Translations under genes and position numbers: made by a program
The notes under the pieces: generated by a model
Told to the model about the DNA's origin: nothing
Databases searched by the model: none
What the model saw: the letters and a program-made list of their open reading frames with translations, nothing else
NCBI GenBank assembly: GCA_964551975.1
Contig: CAZKFI010000087.1
Span: forward strand, 1 to 8,164
Reading direction: 5' to 3'
DNA from: REEB426 sp964551975
GTDB lineage: Bacteria > Actinomycetota > Actinomycetes > S36-B12
Length of the DNA stretch: 8,164 nt
Shown here: positions 1 to 6,189 of the stretch, in pieces
Layout of the letters: each line of letters starts with the position of its first letter
Position numbering within the stretch: the stretch's first letter is position 1

Positions 1-236
1 AGTGGTGACACGTAGAGCACCTGCACCAGGTCGGAGGGTGCTTCCTCGGCAGCTGTCAGTTGGTCGATCGCCCACAGGAAGGCCGCAAGTGTCTTCCCCG
101 ATCCGGTGGGGGCCACCACGAGGACGTCGTCGCGCTGGGCGATCGCAGCCCAGGCCTGCTCCTGCACAAGCGTGGCTGTCCCGAAGGCCGAGGTGAACCA
201 AGCCTGGGTTGCCGCACTGAACCCGGGCAAGAGCAC
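1..236 (-). CDS. lhr: Lhr-type ATP-dependent DNA helicase, N-terminal fragment (runs off left edge)
   Basis: Superfamily 2 ATP-dependent helicase of the Lhr type, a large 3'-5' DNA translocase linked to DNA repair. Only the first 78 codons are present, so the rest of the motor and the C-terminal domains lie outside the window. The translation has a Q-motif-like opening (PGFSAATQAWF, then VQEQAW), Walker A APTGSGKT at residues 42-49 and the start of motif Ia (YVSP) at the break. The start is GTG at 236-234. An in-frame TGA lies three codons upstream, so no longer start is possible. An out-of-frame ATG at 243 is not used. No good Shine-Dalgarno is seen. It is divergent from the MFS gene at 330. 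The family call is firm from the helicase motifs and the typical Lhr N-terminus; the Lhr label rather than another DEAD/H helicase is a recognition judgement. Confidence 0.85.
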   Translation of the reverse strand, partial: MLLPGFSAATQAWFTSAFGTATLVQEQAWAAIAQRDDVLVVAPTGSGKTLAAFLWAIDQLTAAEEAPSDLVQVLYVSP

Positions 237-317
237 GGCCCATTCTCACGTGCAAAGTCAGAACGGGCAGCCCAGCGCAGCTCAATCGTTTTGCGGGGCT
301 ATACAAGAGGCCGCCCC

Positions 318-323
318 TAGACT
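318..323 (+). promoter_or_regulatory. Candidate -10 element for leaderless transcription of the MFS gene
   Basis: TAGACT fits the actinobacterial -10 pattern TAnnnT and lies exactly six bases before the GTG start at 330, so transcription would begin at or next to the start codon. No Shine-Dalgarno sequence sits at a workable distance; the nearest purine run, AGAGG at 306-310, is 19 bases away. The TAG of this hexamer is also the in-frame stop that rules out a longer protein. A -35 is not clear: TTGCGG at 291-296 would leave a 21-base spacer. This is a sequence-pattern inference. Confidence 0.35.
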
Positions 324-329
324 CTGGCT

Positions 330-1895
330 GTGTCCTCCGCGGGCGGAAAGCTGGGCGGCGTTGACCGCCGGCTCGTAGTCGGTGCCGCGGTAATCCTGGC
401 TTGCACGGTCGGGGTGTTCGGTTCCTACAACTTCGTCGTCAACCCGATTTCCTCGGACTTGAATGCGACCCAAGGCCAGTCGCTCCTGCTACGGGAGCTC
501 CCGAGTATCGGCACCCTGGTCGTGGTGTTCATTGTGGGGTTGTTGGGGACACGACTTGGCATGAAGCGAGTGATCGTGGCCAGCGCCGTCATCATGACGC
601 TGGGCTACGTCCTGGTCATGCTGGCTCCCACAGTGATTGCCGTCATCTTCGGCATGCTCATGGGCAGCATCGGCAAGCAGGGCATCGCAGTAGTCACCGT
701 CAGTCTCATCGCCACGCACCTGACCAGTGACGCAAACCGCGCCACTGGGTTCGCCGCACTCGGTATGGCGTCGCCTTTCGGGTACCTGGTCACGCCGATC
801 GCCGCGGGTCTGCTGCTCGATGCCACGAACTGGCGTGTAGCAGTCGGCCTTTGGGTGTTCGTAGCTGTGGTGGCAACAGGTGCTGCGCTGATGTTGCTAC
901 CACCCGATGGGCCGCGTGAACGGGCCGGGGAGCTCTGGACGCCGGCACTGGCAGGTCTGGTCCTGGTTGGTGTCGTCCAATGCATCAGACTTGTCAACCT
1001 CGAGGGCCTAACTGCCCCGAGGACGCTCATCTGGTTGGCAATTGCGCTGATTTCATTGCTAGCCCTATGGCAACTCATGGTGCGACTTCACGAGCCGACA
1101 CTCGATCTAGCAATACTCAAAAAGGGTAGCGCTGTACTGCTGCTCGTTGTCATCATGCTCCTTTCGTTCACCAACCTGTACTACTACTTCTCAATTGGGG
1201 TTCAGCGCGTCTATGGCTTCTCGGCGACGCAGGTGGCGCTGCTCCTTGTGCCCTGCCAGTTAGCCGGCATCGCCGGTGCCTGGATTGCCGGTCGCGGAAT
1301 CAAGCGACGAGGTCTGCGGGTGGTTGGCACTTTAATGCTGCTCGGTGTCTCCGCCGCCTTGTTGCTGACCGCCACACAGCAAGTGGACACTTTCGTCATC
1401 GTTCCTACCCTCATCCTGTGTCTGTTCGCCTTCGCATCAACCGGCGGTGGAGTCGTGATGACGAATGCATTCATGAATCTCGCACCGCCGGGTCGTGCAG
1501 GCAGCGCATCTGCATTCCGGGGCGCTGCCACATCAGTCGGTGTAGCTACGGGTGTTGCGTTCAGTGCGATCGTGTTCTTCGGTACCACGCAAACCACATT
1601 TCACGACTTGATTACTCGCAACAAGGGCGACGTCACGATTGCCAACAAGATCGCCGACCGCTTGCATGATGCGACTTCGACAAGGGAAGAGGTAGCTACG
1701 GCCTACTCTCTACCCCTCAAGGTCGTCACGGACTATGACAAGGAGTTGCTTGCATCGCAGGTGACGGGGTATCGCGCCCAAGGGCTCCTGGGGGGATTCC
1801 TAGCGCTGGCTGCTGCAATTCTCTTCTTCTTCGTGCAGGGTCGACGTTCGGTCGGAACCGGTGATGCACCTAAGTCCACAACACCTACCCGTTAG
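330..1895 (+). CDS. 14-helix MFS transporter (DHA2-like drug/metabolite exporter)
   Basis: Integral membrane secondary transporter of the major facilitator superfamily, 521 residues. Length and about 14 hydrophobic segments (roughly 15-36, 58-76, 79-98, 101-122, 141-163, 170-190, 203-221, 232-250, 267-289, 300-320, 330-347, 353-372, 397-417, 484-502) fit the proton-driven DHA2 group. A motif A-like loop, GTRLGMKR, lies between helices 2 and 3 near residues 73-80. The long polar stretch at about 418-483, before the last helix, is typical of 14-helix members. The GTG at 330 is the only usable start: an in-frame TAG is at 318-320. Base composition differs from the neighbours: I count 59 G/C in 1081-1200, against 79 in recA positions 5161-5280, which suggests a different history. 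It lies between lhr and DUF3046, 20 bases ahead of the latter, so co-transcription is possible. Substrate is unknown. Confidence 0.88.
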   Translation: MSSAGGKLGGVDRRLVVGAAVILACTVGVFGSYNFVVNPISSDLNATQGQSLLLRELPSIGTLVVVFIVGLLGTRLGMKRVIVASAVIMTLGYVLVMLAPTVIAVIFGMLMGSIGKQGIAVVTVSLIATHLTSDANRATGFAALGMASPFGYLVTPIAAGLLLDATNWRVAVGLWVFVAVVATGAALMLLPPDGPRERAGELWTPALAGLVLVGVVQCIRLVNLEGLTAPRTLIWLAIALISLLALWQLMVRLHEPTLDLAILKKGSAVLLLVVIMLLSFTNLYYYFSIGVQRVYGFSATQVALLLVPCQLAGIAGAWIAGRGIKRRGLRVVGTLMLLGVSAALLLTATQQVDTFVIVPTLILCLFAFASTGGGVVMTNAFMNLAPPGRAGSASAFRGAATSVGVATGVAFSAIVFFGTTQTTFHDLITRNKGDVTIANKIADRLHDATSTREEVATAYSLPLKVVTDYDKELLASQVTGYRAQGLLGGFLALAAAILFFFVQGRRSVGTGDAPKSTTPTR

Positions 1896-1915
1896 GGCGC
1901 GGGGGGAATAGGGCC

Positions 1916-2107
1916 ATGCGCCTGACAGACTTCTGGGAACGGATGGAGCAGGTCTTCGGCGCTACCTATGCCCACTCTTGGGCAAAGGACGTGGTGCTTG
2001 AGGCGCTTGGCTGCACCGTGCATGAAGCCATCACCAGGGGCGTGGAGACCAAGGAGATCTGGCGTGCCGTGTGCGCGCAGGTAGACGTGCCCTCCCAGTT
2101 GACCTGA
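1916..2107 (+). CDS. DUF3046 family protein
   Basis: Small 63-residue protein of unknown function that matches the actinobacterial DUF3046 family along its whole length. Recognisable features are the opening MRLTDFWERM, a central SWAKDVVLEALG segment and the closing IWRAVCAQVDVP. It is soluble and probably helical, with no signal peptide or membrane segment. In many Actinobacteria this gene sits immediately upstream of recA and recX, but no biochemical role is established. Here it is separated from recA by three other genes. The ATG at 1916 is preceded by a G-rich stretch (1900-1906) and GGG at 1911-1913, a weak ribosome site. It starts 20 bases after the MFS stop. Its presence is one of the best taxonomic clues in the window. 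Confidence 0.9.
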   Translation: MRLTDFWERMEQVFGATYAHSWAKDVVLEALGCTVHEAITRGVETKEIWRAVCAQVDVPSQLT

Positions 2108-2137
2108 TGGCACGGGGTTCCCGACTACGGTGAAGCC

Positions 2138-2683
2138 ATGAGGTTGCTCAACGACTCCCGTTCGATCGCTCTGTCAACCAAGGCTCTGATCGGGTTCGTC
2201 CTGCTGGCCAGCGTGGCGCTGTTCGTCGCCCCGGCCTCCGCGGCCGCCTCCGGCACATCGCAGCGCATCGTCCTTGTTTCACGCCTCACCAGCGCTGGCA
2301 CCACGCTGCCGAACCTGCCCGGTGGCATCACCTACGGGTGGAACGACCTGCGCGGTGGTACGACCTGGGCGGGTCAACCCGCCACCATCCGGTTTCTGGG
2401 CTCGGTGAACTACATCGACGGATCTGGCCCCTTCGGTGGTCTGGTCACCGTGACCCGCGAGGACGGTGCGGTGCTGGCCTTCAGTGTTGATGGGAGCGCG
2501 CTGGATGCGAGTCTGCCCGGTGGTGGTGACGAGACGACGTTCGGTGGTGCCATCCGCATCATCGGGGGCGACGGTGCGTTTAAGGGTGCCCGTGGCATCG
2601 GAACCATGACTGGCTTTCGTGACGGTCCGGTGGGCAGCCCGGTGCAGATGACCTTCAATCTGCGCGTGGTTCGCCCCAACTAA
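2138..2683 (+). CDS. Secreted small protein, allene oxide cyclase-like/dirigent-like barrel (tentative)
   Basis: A 181-residue protein with a classic Sec signal peptide: basic N-region to Lys15, hydrophobic core at about 16-31, then PASA with probable cleavage after Ala35. No lipobox cysteine is seen, so the mature protein (about 146 residues) should be released or cell-wall associated. The mature part is rich in Gly, Thr and Val with alternating strand-like patterns. Near 143-159 it has GGDGAFKGARGIGTMTG, resembling the GGTGxYxGARG signature of secreted proteins with an allene oxide cyclase-like or dirigent-like beta-barrel. That family match is from memory of the motif, and catalytic activity should not be assumed. 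The ATG at 2138 gives the full signal peptide; the upstream ribosome site is weak (GGTGAAG). The sulfotransferase start lies 5 bases after its stop, suggesting one transcript. Confidence 0.75.
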   Translation: MRLLNDSRSIALSTKALIGFVLLASVALFVAPASAAASGTSQRIVLVSRLTSAGTTLPNLPGGITYGWNDLRGGTTWAGQPATIRFLGSVNYIDGSGPFGGLVTVTREDGAVLAFSVDGSALDASLPGGGDETTFGGAIRIIGGDGAFKGARGIGTMTGFRDGPVGSPVQMTFNLRVVRPN

Positions 2684-2688
2684 CCGGC

Positions 2689-3441
2689 GTGCCCACGATA
2701 GGACGACGCAAGTCGGCGGAGTACGAGGGGCGCTTCCTCACCGTCGTGACCTACGGGCGCACGGGCAGTACGGCACTGCAGGCCAGCCTCAACGCCCTGC
2801 CTGGCGTGTTGGTGCGTGGTGAGAACTACAGCGCCATGCGCGGCATCCAGGCCTATGCGCAGTCCATCGCGGAGACGGCGGATCGGCATCACGCGGGCCG
2901 TCCGGAGCACCCATGGTTCGGCTCTGCGCGACTGGATCAGTCCGCCACGCTTGCTGATCTGCGTCGGCACGTCATCGCCCACCTCCTGCGTCCGCATCCC
3001 GATACTCGCTGGCTGGGCTTTAAAGAGGTGCGGTACGAACCGGGGCACTTTGCCAACTACGACCTGCTGTTGGATCATCTGCTGTTCCTAGGGCGACTGT
3101 TCCCGGACATCGTCTACCTGATGAATGTGCGCGACCCGCGCACCGCGGCAGCCAGCGGTTGGTGGCCGGACCATGGCAATGCCGAAGTGGTCCTTGCCAC
3201 CACGCGCGACTGGCTCATCGATGCCGCCGCCGACATCAATCGCCTTACCAAAGCTCAGGCTGACGCACCGCGTGCCCTGGTGCTGCAGTACGAGCAGTGG
3301 ACCGAAGATCCGCAGGTACTCATCGATGCCTACGCCCGGGTGGGGCTACCAAGTGATGACACCGCTGTGCGGTCCGCCTTGGCTCAACGCCTGGATCACG
3401 GGTCACATGCGGCTCCGGCTCGTGACGGAAGGTCGCAATGA
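2689..3441 (+). CDS. PAPS-dependent sulfotransferase family protein
   Basis: Probable cytoplasmic sulfotransferase (250 residues) that would move a sulfuryl group from PAPS to a small-molecule or carbohydrate acceptor. The N-terminal strand-loop-helix FLTVVTYGRTGSTALQASL (17-34) is the 5'-phosphosulfate-binding P-loop, with GRTGST in place of the KSGTTW of cytosolic enzymes, as in the broad bacterial Sulfotransfer_3-type group. NVRDPRTAAAS (146-156) fits the 3'-phosphate-binding motif with its Arg and Ser. WLGFKEVR (108-115) is a further typical strand. There are no membrane segments. The GTG start at 2689 follows the preceding stop by 5 bases and lacks a clear Shine-Dalgarno, so translation is probably coupled to the secreted-protein gene. 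The end overlaps the next MFS gene by ATGA. The acceptor is unknown; it is not closely similar to my recollection of mycobacterial Stf0. Confidence 0.8.
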   Translation: MPTIGRRKSAEYEGRFLTVVTYGRTGSTALQASLNALPGVLVRGENYSAMRGIQAYAQSIAETADRHHAGRPEHPWFGSARLDQSATLADLRRHVIAHLLRPHPDTRWLGFKEVRYEPGHFANYDLLLDHLLFLGRLFPDIVYLMNVRDPRTAAASGWWPDHGNAEVVLATTRDWLIDAAADINRLTKAQADAPRALVLQYEQWTEDPQVLIDAYARVGLPSDDTAVRSALAQRLDHGSHAAPARDGRSQ

Positions 3442-4751
3442 CACAGGTCAGTGTCGCCCCCGTGGGGCCGATTGCCGGAGTTCAGCGGCGCACAATCCGG
3501 GTGCTCGCGGCAGGCCAGGGCTTGGGTGGCATCGCCGTGGCCGGGTCACTGCCCGCCGGATCGCTGCTGGCGGCCTCGCTTTCTGGCTCGGAGGCTGCCG
3601 CAGGTCTGGCGCAGACCGCTGGTGTGCTGGGCGCGGCGCTGCTCGCGTTGCCGTTGGCGCGTTTGGCGTTGGTACGCGGACGACGACCATCACTGAGCAC
3701 CGGGTACGGGATCGGTGCCGTCGGAGCGGTCGTAGTGATCGCTTCGGCGCTGTTGGCCAACCTCGCGCTGCTGCTCGTGGGCTGCCTGCTCGTTGGAGTC
3801 GCCTCTGCCGCGAGTTACCAGGCGCGCTACGCGGCGACCGACCTTGCCGAGCCAGAACACCGTGGCCGAGCCCTCGCCTGGGTTGTCTGGGCAGCGACCA
3901 TCGGTGCCGTCCTCGGACCCAACCTGCTCGGGGTTTCCGGTGAGGTTGGTACTGCTTTGGGTCTGCCTCGACTAGCGGGGCCCTATGTGCTCTGCGGAGT
4001 CGCGCTCGCCGCAGCGACCGTGGTGCTGTTCCTGTTGCTGCGCCCTGATCCGTACCTGCTGGCCCTGCGTGCGCGGGCCCAAACAACCGGACCGCAGGCG
4101 GCAACCACCCTTCGTGCGGGCATTCGGCATCTACGTGGACACCCACGCGCTGCTCTGGGTATCGCCATCATCGCGATCGGTCACGTCGTCATGGTGATGG
4201 TCATGGTGATGACGCCAGTGCATATGGCGCACGTTGATGTCTCGCTGACCTTCATCGGGTTGGTGATCAGCGTGCACGTTGCGGGCATGTACGCACTGTC
4301 GCCCGTGGTGGGCTGGTCGGTGGATCGCCTTGGACGGATTCAAACGACCGTGCTGGGAATGGTGATCCTGGCCGCGGCCTGCGTTATCGCCGGGCTGGCA
4401 CCGGCCGACTCGGTGCCGGTGCTCGGGTTAGGGCTGTTCCTGCTCGGCTTGGGCTGGTCCTGCACGTTGATCGCCGGGTCGACCATGCTCACCGACGACA
4501 CCCCGGAGGCTGAGCGCCCGGCGGTGCAAGGGCTTGCTGATCTGGTGATGAACGGAGTCGGGGCGCTGGGTGGGGCGATTTCCGGCGTCATCGTCCTCGT
4601 CGCCTCGTACGGCGTGCTCTGCGCGGCCGCACTGTTGCCAATTCTTGGACTCGCCGTTGCGGTCACGTTACGCGGGCGCATGCACGACGAGGGTGCCGAC
4701 GATCTGCCACACGGGGATGGGGGAGAGGACATCCCGAGAGCGGATGTGTGA
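3438..4751 (+). CDS. 12-helix MFS transporter coupled to the sulfotransferase
   Basis: Major facilitator superfamily membrane protein of 437 residues with about 12 hydrophobic segments in two halves separated by a basic loop near 203-235. The second-half motif A is clear: GWSVDRLGRIQ at 292-302. The first-half equivalent near 69-86 is degenerate (LARLALVRGRR). Helix 7 contains VMVMVMVMTPVHM (251-263), a Met/Val-rich version of a motif I recall from related actinobacterial MFS proteins. After the last helix (about 391-410) there is a hydrophilic tail rich in Asp, Glu and Gly. The ATG at 3438 overlaps the sulfotransferase stop (ATGA), a strong sign of translational coupling and a shared pathway. 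It could export a sulfated product or import a precursor; the sequence does not decide. The neighbouring regulatory region begins after its stop. Confidence 0.88.
   Translation: MTQVSVAPVGPIAGVQRRTIRVLAAGQGLGGIAVAGSLPAGSLLAASLSGSEAAAGLAQTAGVLGAALLALPLARLALVRGRRPSLSTGYGIGAVGAVVVIASALLANLALLLVGCLLVGVASAASYQARYAATDLAEPEHRGRALAWVVWAATIGAVLGPNLLGVSGEVGTALGLPRLAGPYVLCGVALAAATVVLFLLLRPDPYLLALRARAQTTGPQAATTLRAGIRHLRGHPRAALGIAIIAIGHVVMVMVMVMTPVHMAHVDVSLTFIGLVISVHVAGMYALSPVVGWSVDRLGRIQTTVLGMVILAAACVIAGLAPADSVPVLGLGLFLLGLGWSCTLIAGSTMLTDDTPEAERPAVQGLADLVMNGVGALGGAISGVIVLVASYGVLCAAALLPILGLAVAVTLRGRMHDEGADDLPHGDGGEDIPRADV
4188..4211 (+). repeat. Perfect 12-base tandem duplication inside MFS helix 7
   Basis: GTCATGGTGATG occurs twice head to tail, in frame, giving Val-Met-Val-Met twice at residues 251-258 of the transporter. 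It keeps the helix hydrophobic and the frame intact. It could be a slippage product or simple codon coincidence in a Val/Met-rich helix. Confidence 0.8.
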
Positions 4752-4767
4752 GGCTCACTGCCTGGGC

Positions 4768-4793
4768 GACCGCGATGGGCAGGGTGGGCGGTC
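4768..4793 (+). terminator. Possible weak hairpin after the MFS operon
   Basis: GACCGC (4768-4773) and GCGGTC (4788-4793) are perfect inverted repeats with a 14-base loop, 16 bases after the MFS stop. There is no T-tract behind it, so intrinsic termination is only a guess; a U-less actinobacterial-style hairpin or chance are both possible. Confidence 0.25.
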
Positions 4794-4863
4794 AAGTGGT
4801 GCAAGCGTCCCCAGCGCAGTTCGACTGGCCGTGGCGGTGGCGCTTCCGGCGTGTCGGTATTCT

Positions 4864-4879
4864 TCGAACACCCGTTCGA
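4864..4879 (+). promoter_or_regulatory. LexA-binding SOS box of recA
   Basis: TCGAAC-ACCC-GTTCGA is a perfect match to the LexA site known from mycobacteria and other Actinobacteria (TCGAAC-N4-GTTCGA), with fully complementary 6-base arms. It lies 140 bases upstream of the recA start and directly abuts a -10-like element, so bound LexA would cover the promoter core. Repression in the absence of damage and release on RecA-stimulated LexA cleavage is the expected behaviour. Confidence 0.93.
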
Positions 4880-4887
4880 TATAGAGT
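4880..4887 (+). promoter_or_regulatory. Candidate recA -10 region
   Basis: TATAGAGT directly follows the SOS box and contains both TATAGA and the TAnnnT form TAGAGT (4882-4887). Transcription would start near 4891-4895, giving a leader of roughly 125 bases before recA. No convincing -35 hexamer is found 16-18 bases upstream (GTATTC at 4857-4862), so the promoter may depend mainly on the -10, as many actinobacterial promoters do. Confidence 0.5.
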
Positions 4888-4892
4888 CCTGC

Positions 4893-4940
4893 TGCGCCCA
4901 GCGGTCCACAGGCTCAACAGGGTAGGTGGACCCGGGCGCA
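4893..4940 (+). ncRNA. Strong stem-loop at the start of the predicted recA leader
   Basis: TGCGCCC (4893-4899) pairs perfectly with GGGCGCA (4934-4940), and GGTCCAC (4903-4909) with GTGGACC (4926-4932). G4901 can pair with C4933, so the stem is almost continuous: 15 pairs with single-base bulges at A4900 and C4902. The 16-base loop is 4910-4925. The 3' flank (CAAGATC) is not T-rich, so it does not look like a standard intrinsic terminator. If the -10 at 4880-4887 is right, the hairpin is at or within a base or two of the transcript 5' end. It might stabilise the mRNA, take part in attenuation, or end the upstream operon in a U-independent way. The pairing is seen directly; function is inference and I know no named family for it. 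Confidence 0.6.
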
Positions 4941-5007
4941 CAAGATCGGCAGAGTCACGACCGTCCGCGAAGTGCCCAGATCTACGAGGTTTCCGCCTCC
5001 CGTCAGC

Positions 5008-5013
5008 AAGGAG
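5008..5013 (+). promoter_or_regulatory. recA ribosome binding site
   Basis: AAGGAG with a 6-base spacer to the ATG at 5020 sets the recA start. The in-frame upstream start at 4972 has no such site and would add 16 residues not typical of RecA. CTCC at 4997-5000 could pair with GGAG at 5010-5013 in a weak hairpin. Confidence 0.9.
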
Positions 5014-5019
5014 CAGGCA

Positions 5020-6189
5020 ATGGCCAGTGCAGCAGCAGACCGCGAAAAGGCCCTCGACTCGGCCCTCGCCCAAATCGAACGTCAGTTCGGTAAGGGCTCG
5101 GTCATGCGCCTCGGTGAGGAGGGTCGAGCCCCCGTTGAGGTCATCCCGACCGGCTCGATTGCCCTTGACCTCGCGCTGGGTATCGGAGGCCTGCCGAGGG
5201 GCCGCATCGTGGAGATCTACGGTCCGGAATCCTCCGGCAAGACCACGGTGGCTCTGCACGCGATAGCGAATGTGCAGGCATCCGGGGGGCTTGCGGCATT
5301 CATTGACGCTGAACACGCCCTGGACCCTGATTACGCGCAGCGCCTCGGCGTCGACCTTGACAACCTCTACGTTGCCCAGCCGGACACCGGTGAGCAGGCG
5401 CTGGAGATTGCCGACACCCTGGTGCGCTCGGGTGCACTGGACCTCATCGTCATCGACTCGGTTGCCGCCCTCGTGCCCCGCGCCGAGATTGAGGGGGAGA
5501 TGGGCGACAGCCATGTAGGTCTGCAGGCACGGTTGATGAGCCAGGCACTGCGCAAGATGGCTGGCGCACTGAGCAACACCGGAACGACCGCGATCTTCAT
5601 CAACCAGCTGCGCGAGAAGATCGGTGTGATGTTCGGCAGCCCGGAGACCACCACCGGCGGCAAGGCCCTGAAGTTCTACGCATCCGTGCGCCTCGATGTT
5701 CGTCGAATCGAAACCCTCAAGGGTGGCACCGAAGCCGTCGGCAACCGCACTCGCGTGAAGGTCGTGAAGAACAAGGTTGCGCCGCCCTTCAAGCAGGCCG
5801 AGTTCGACATCCTCTACGGCGAGGGCATCTCGCGTGAAGGGTCACTCATCGATATGGGCGTGGACAGCGGCATCGTGAAGAAGTCGGGTGCCTGGTTCAC
5901 CTACGACGGTGATCAGCTGGGTCAGGGCAAGGAGAACGTGCGTACCTTCCTGAAGGACAACCCAGACCTGGCCAACGAGATCGAGAAGAAGATTCGCGAG
6001 CACCTAGGCATCGGAGCACGATTGGATGCGCCGGCCGAGACGCGCACTCCTGCGCCAGCCGCACCGGCGGTAGCCGATCTGGACGATGCGCCGCTGGTGG
6101 TCGGGCTAGAGCCGCCTACCGCCGCAGCCAAGCCTGCAGCGAAGCCGCGCTCCACGGCACGGAGTTCACGAGCGGTCGCAACCGAATGA
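5020..6189 (+). CDS. recA: RecA recombinase
   Basis: ATP-dependent DNA strand-exchange protein and co-protease for LexA self-cleavage; 389 residues, cytoplasmic, acting on single-stranded DNA in recombination repair. Visible landmarks are Walker A GPESSGKT (68-75), the DAEHALD segment with the catalytic Glu98, Walker B LIVIDSV (142-148), and the L2 DNA-binding loop region from NQLREKIGVMFGSPETTTGG onward (195-214). The core runs to about residue 335. It is followed by a 50-residue low-complexity tail with a short acidic patch (DLDD, 353-356) and an Ala/Pro/Lys/Arg-rich basic end, unlike the acidic tail of E. coli RecA. There is no intein, in contrast to M. tuberculosis and M. leprae. The start is ATG 5020, set by AAGGAG. 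The stop overlaps recX by ATGA. Expression should be SOS-controlled through the box at 4864-4879. Confidence 0.98.
   Translation: MASAAADREKALDSALAQIERQFGKGSVMRLGEEGRAPVEVIPTGSIALDLALGIGGLPRGRIVEIYGPESSGKTTVALHAIANVQASGGLAAFIDAEHALDPDYAQRLGVDLDNLYVAQPDTGEQALEIADTLVRSGALDLIVIDSVAALVPRAEIEGEMGDSHVGLQARLMSQALRKMAGALSNTGTTAIFINQLREKIGVMFGSPETTTGGKALKFYASVRLDVRRIETLKGGTEAVGNRTRVKVVKNKVAPPFKQAEFDILYGEGISREGSLIDMGVDSGIVKKSGAWFTYDGDQLGQGKENVRTFLKDNPDLANEIEKKIREHLGIGARLDAPAETRTPAPAAPAVADLDDAPLVVGLEPPTAAAKPAAKPRSTARSSRAVATE

Noticed and set aside
247..252. CACGTG hexamer palindrome in the lhr-MFS gap
   Set aside because: A 6-base palindrome alone is expected by chance in this composition, and no longer symmetry surrounds it.
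2150..2165. GTTCGA half-site inside the secreted-protein gene
   Set aside because: The partner arm matches at only two of six positions and it lies within codons.
3448..4146. Long minus-strand open frame (232 codons) opposite the second MFS gene
   Set aside because: Its product is an Arg/Pro/Ala-rich low-complexity sequence typical of the antisense frame of a high-GC gene, and the plus-strand MFS protein is convincing.
4851..4873. Partial match to the mycobacterial LexA-independent RecA-NDp promoter (GTGTCGGTA resembles TTGTCRGTG)
   Set aside because: The required TAnnnT eight bases further on is absent (ACACCC is found there), so it is probably chance.
4972..5019. Upstream in-frame start extending RecA by 16 residues
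   Set aside because: No ribosome site precedes it, whereas AAGGAG sits six bases before ATG 5020, which gives the usual RecA N-terminus.
4792..5514. Minus-strand open frame (240 codons) crossing the recA promoter and recA 5' end
   Set aside because: It overlaps the perfect SOS box, the leader and the conserved recA core, has no recognisable domain, and is explained as a shadow.
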